Of a stretch of 64,000 bases of DNA, positions 61,088 to 64,000 are shown piece after piece. Numbering within the stretch: position 1 is the first letter of the stretch; each line of letters begins with the position of its first letter. A program made the translations under genes and the position numbers. Source of the stretch: an uncultured Endomicrobiia bacterium (GTDB taxonomy: Bacteria > Elusimicrobiota > Endomicrobiia > Endomicrobiales > Endomicrobiaceae); assembly GCA_938040055.1 (NCBI GenBank), contig CALHWY010000025.1, forward strand, positions 1 to 64,000, given 5' to 3'. The notes beneath the pieces are model-generated. The model was not told the origin of the DNA, ran no database searches, and saw only the letters and a list, made by a program, of their open reading frames with translations.

Positions 61088-63526
61088 TCATTTTGCCGCT
61101 TTTGCTGCTTTTTTTATCCGTTTTTGTTTTTTAGCGGATTTTACGCAAGAAGAATCTTTTTGCTTATGATCCGACATTCCGACAGCCAGAGAAATGACTT
61201 CGTCCATATGCGAAACGGAACGCATTTCCACTTTCCTGCGGACTTCTTCAGGTATGTCGATCAAATCTTTTTTATTGTTTTCCGGGAATAAAACCGTTGT
61301 AATGCCCTCTCTGAAAGCGGCCAGAACTTTTTCTTTAAGCCCGCCTATTCCGAGCACCCGTCCTCTTAAAGTGACTTCCCCCGTCATAGCCATCTTTTTT
61401 CTGACGGGTTTGTTCAGGCACACGGAAGCGAGAGCGGTTGCCAGCGCTATACCGGCGCTGGGGCCGTCTTTGGGAACCGCTCCTTCCGGAACATGCACGT
61501 GAAAATCGGTTTCTTTAAAAATATTTTCATCTATGCCGAGCTTTTCGGCGCAGGAACGTACATATGTAAGCGCGGCCTGGGCGGACTCTTTCATAACATC
61601 TCCGAGCTTTCCCGTAAGGACAAGAGCCCCCTTTCCTTTCATCCTGTTAACCTCTATGGTAAGAGTCTCTCCCCCGGCTTCTGTCCAGGCAAGACCCGTC
61701 ACCACGCCTATATCGTTTTCGGCGATACGCTCTCTTTCATAAACCGGAATGCCCAGATATTTATTCAGATTTTCCGGGGTTACCGCGATAGACTTTATAT
61801 CGGGATCAAAAGCGAGATCTTTGGCCGCCTTTCTGCAAAGATTGGCGATCTCCCTGCCCAAATTTCTTACGCCGGCTTCATGGGTATAGTTCTTAATCAC
61901 GGCTTCAAGAGCGTCATCGCGCAATATGAGTTCTTCTTTGCTCAAACCGTGCTCGGACAACTGCTTGGGAATAATAAAATCTTTCGCTATATGTTTTTTT
62001 TCATCGTCGGTATATCCGGAAAACCGTATCAGTTCGAGCCTGTCCAAAAGAGTGTTCGGTATATTATGCAAAGTATTGGCCGTGGTAATAAACATTACCT
62101 TTGACAAGTCGAAGTCCACATCAAGATAATGGTCGCCGAAAGCGTAATTTTGCTCCGGATCGAGAACTTCAAGAAGAGCCGCGGAAGGATCGCCTCTCCA
62201 GTCGGCTCCCATTTTATCTATTTCGTCAAGAATAAACACCGGATTATTTGAGCCGGCCTTTTTCATAGATTGTATTATTTTGCCCGGCAAAGAGCCTATA
62301 TACGTGCGCCGGTGTCCTCTTATTTCCGCCTCATCCCTGACTCCGCCCATGGAAATCCTCACAAAATTCCTTCCCAGGCTTCTGGCCACGGACTTTGCGA
62401 TAGAAGTTTTTCCGACTCCCGGAGGCCCTATAAAGCACAGAATCGGCCCTTTTATTTTCTGCACGCGGGAAAGCACCGCAAGATATTCAAGCACTCTGTC
62501 TTTGACTTTTTCAAGTCCGTAATGATCCTGGTCGAGAATTTCTTTGGCGCGTTTGAGCTCAAGATTATCCCGGGTCGATTTTTCCCACGGCAAATCTATA
62601 ATCCAGTCCAGATATGTTCTGATAACCGTGGCTTCGGGAGACATAGGCATCATTTTTTCAAGTCTGGCGAATTCTTTTTCCGCCGCCTCTCTTGCGGGCT
62701 TGGGCATTTTTGTATTTTTAAGTTTTTCTCTGAGCTCGTCCAAATCTTTCTGAGCGTCGTCTTTTTGTTTGAGCTCTTTCTGGATAGCTTTCATCTGCTC
62801 CGTCAGATAATATTCTTTCTGGGTTTTTTCTATCTGGTTTCTTACCCTGTTTTGTATTCTTCTTTCGATATTTAAAATTTCTATCTCGGCATTGAGTATG
62901 CGTATGATCTTTTCCAGTCTCTCAACCGGATTGACCAGTTCAAGAATGGATTGTTTGTCATTGTTTTTTATTACGAGATGAGAAGCGATCGTGTCCGCGA
63001 GCCTTGCCGGATCGGCTATATTGTTAACCGATACCGAAACCTCCATAGGCATTCTGGGGTTAAGCTTGACGTATTGCTCGAAAAGGGAGATCGCGCGGCG
63101 CATAATGGCTTCCGCCTCCGCGGTTTTTTCGATTTTTTCATCAAAAACATTGAGCCCCACTTCGACATATCCTTTATCGCTCAGCCTGAAATCCGTCCAT
63201 TGCGCCCTGTTTAAGCCTTCCACAAGCGCTTTAAGCGTGCCGTCGGGCATTTTCAGTATCTGCAATACTTCGCAAACGGTTCCTATATTAAAAATATCGT
63301 CGGGAGTGGGATCTTCAATCTGTATGTTTTTTTGCGTAACGACAAAAATAAGCCTGTTTGTCGCCATGGCTTCTTCCAAAGCCCTCACGGACTTTTCCCT
63401 TCCGACCGCCAAAGGGAGAACCATGGCCGGATAAAGAATAATGTCCCTGACGGGAAGCATCGGCAGCGTGTCGGGGATTTTCTGGTTTTCGTTTTTATCG
63501 CTTGTAAATCTGTCCAATTCACTCAT
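61088..63526 (-). CDS. lon: ATP-dependent protease La (Lon)
   Basis: 812 residues. N-terminal substrate domain (LPMLPVRDIILYP), coiled-coil helices, AAA+ module with Walker A GPPGVGKTS and Walker B FILDEIDKMG, and the protease domain with catalytic Ser in KDGPSAGIA and Lys in GIGGLKEKVLAA. The C-terminus ends in a basic tail. The stop of clpX overlaps its ATG (ATGA), so the two quality-control proteases are coupled. Confidence 0.98.
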   Translation of the reverse strand: MSELDRFTSDKNENQKIPDTLPMLPVRDIILYPAMVLPLAVGREKSVRALEEAMATNRLIFVVTQKNIQIEDPTPDDIFNIGTVCEVLQILKMPDGTLKALVEGLNRAQWTDFRLSDKGYVEVGLNVFDEKIEKTAEAEAIMRRAISLFEQYVKLNPRMPMEVSVSVNNIADPARLADTIASHLVIKNNDKQSILELVNPVERLEKIIRILNAEIEILNIERRIQNRVRNQIEKTQKEYYLTEQMKAIQKELKQKDDAQKDLDELREKLKNTKMPKPAREAAEKEFARLEKMMPMSPEATVIRTYLDWIIDLPWEKSTRDNLELKRAKEILDQDHYGLEKVKDRVLEYLAVLSRVQKIKGPILCFIGPPGVGKTSIAKSVARSLGRNFVRISMGGVRDEAEIRGHRRTYIGSLPGKIIQSMKKAGSNNPVFILDEIDKMGADWRGDPSAALLEVLDPEQNYAFGDHYLDVDFDLSKVMFITTANTLHNIPNTLLDRLELIRFSGYTDDEKKHIAKDFIIPKQLSEHGLSKEELILRDDALEAVIKNYTHEAGVRNLGREIANLCRKAAKDLAFDPDIKSIAVTPENLNKYLGIPVYERERIAENDIGVVTGLAWTEAGGETLTIEVNRMKGKGALVLTGKLGDVMKESAQAALTYVRSCAEKLGIDENIFKETDFHVHVPEGAVPKDGPSAGIALATALASVCLNKPVRKKMAMTGEVTLRGRVLGIGGLKEKVLAAFREGITTVLFPENNKKDLIDIPEEVRRKVEMRSVSHMDEVISLAVGMSDHKQKDSSCVKSAKKQKRIKKAAKAAK

Positions 63527-64000
63527 GCCGTCTCCTTTGCGCCTTTGCGGCAGACCAGTTTCGGCTTTTCTTTTTTTTCGGCGGCCTCAAGGTTTATTAC
63601 GCACTTTTGCACGTCGTCATTGTCCGGAATTTCAAACATCGTATCCATTAAAATGCTTTCGATTATTGAACGCAGCCCTCTCGCTCCGGAACCTCTTCTT
63701 AAAGCTTCTTTTGCTATAAACTCCAAAGCCTGCGCGTCAAAAGAAAGCTCTACGCCTTCAATTTCAAACATCTTTTTATATTGTTTTACCAAAGCGTTTT
63801 TAGGCTGTGTAAGAATGTGGACGAGATCGCCGACAGTCAAATGATTGAGAGTAGAGACTACGGGAAGCCTTCCGACGAATTCCGGTATCAGCCCGAACTT
63901 TATAAGATCTTCCGTCTGAACTTTTGAAAGCACGAAGTCTTTGTCTTTTATTTCATCTCTGTTATCCGATCCGTCCGTAATAAAACCCAATGTCTTCTTC
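63523..64000 (-). CDS. clpX: ATP-dependent Clp protease ATP-binding subunit ClpX (5' part outside window)
   Basis: About 159 C-terminal residues; the frame is open at the right edge. It contains the ClpX-specific sensor region DLIKFGLIPEFVGRLPVVSTL, then TQPKNALVKQYKKMFEIEGVELSF and the arginine-finger/sensor 2 segment RGSGARGLRSIIESILMDTMFEIP. The ATP site and zinc domain are not in view. It precedes lon directly, a frequent pairing. Confidence 0.95.
   Translation of the reverse strand, partial: KKTLGFITDGSDNRDEIKDKDFVLSKVQTEDLIKFGLIPEFVGRLPVVSTLNHLTVGDLVHILTQPKNALVKQYKKMFEIEGVELSFDAQALEFIAKEALRRGSGARGLRSIIESILMDTMFEIPDNDDVQKCVINLEAAEKKEKPKLVCRKGAKETA

Overview
This window reads as a chromosomal segment of a Gram-negative-type (diderm) bacterium of moderate G+C, with a markedly AT-rich accessory part at the left edge. 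My best guess is an Elusimicrobiota (Endomicrobium-like) lineage. That rests on the mix of PorV/PorQ-like outer-membrane proteins, the TIGR03545/TIGR03546 pair, a DUF3417-type glucan phosphorylase, and an FHA/PP2C/PEGA-kinase signalling cluster. It is an inference from gene content, not a demonstrated placement.

Left accessory zone (1-6031). A lipoprotein with a C-terminal DUF6973-type domain is cut by the window edge and overlaps a small membrane protein by ATGA, a layout that suggests toxin and immunity. Then comes a block bounded by two 207-bp direct repeats (205/207 identical, 2222-2428 and 5825-6031). It carries a membrane/coiled-coil protein, an ImmA/IrrE-type zinc peptidase, a T4-beta-like protein, and a convergent, overlapping sce7726-like PD-(D/E)XK protein. 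The right repeat runs into the 3' end of tRNA-His(GTG). A tRNA-Arg(TCT) follows.

Phosphate and nucleotide zone (7032-17271, all minus strand). guaA, pstS, pstC, pstA, pstB-2, pstB-1 and phoU form one directional block ending in a strong terminator. The two PstB ATPases carry complementary motif losses that predict a heterodimer with one canonical and one degenerate ATP site. dcd, a decayed nrdJ (class II ribonucleotide reductase) and its neighbouring repressor gene nrdR follow.

Cell-envelope, RHS and glycogen zone (17272-38463). It holds the TIGR03545/TIGR03546 pair, a 2449-residue RHS protein with a long coiled-coil insert and a C-terminal HEWGH zinc-peptidase-like motif, a Gph-like HAD phosphatase, glucan phosphorylase, dus, tsaD, ctpA, an EnvC-like protein, ftsX and glgA.

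Signalling and outer-membrane operon (38460-53528, minus). From promoter to end it encodes a PEGA Ser/Thr kinase, two secreted proteins, a PorV-like porin, a secreted coiled-coil protein, a membrane FHA/beta-propeller protein, a PP2C phosphatase, a lone receiver domain and a porin-TPR protein, then galT and glgA. Several genes overlap by ATGA, which suggests coupled expression of a phospho-Thr signalling module with envelope components.

Right part (53648-64000, minus). A CpXC-domain gene with a probable leaderless promoter heads a run of a small membrane protein, a site-2 protease homologue, trpS, scpA and scpB. Then come serA-serC (with terminator) and clpX-lon, with clpX cut by the right edge. 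Almost everything from 6026 to the right end is on the minus strand. Several 200-500-bp GC-rich spacers between core genes hold no recognisable gene, and together with the nrdJ relic they suggest ongoing gene loss.
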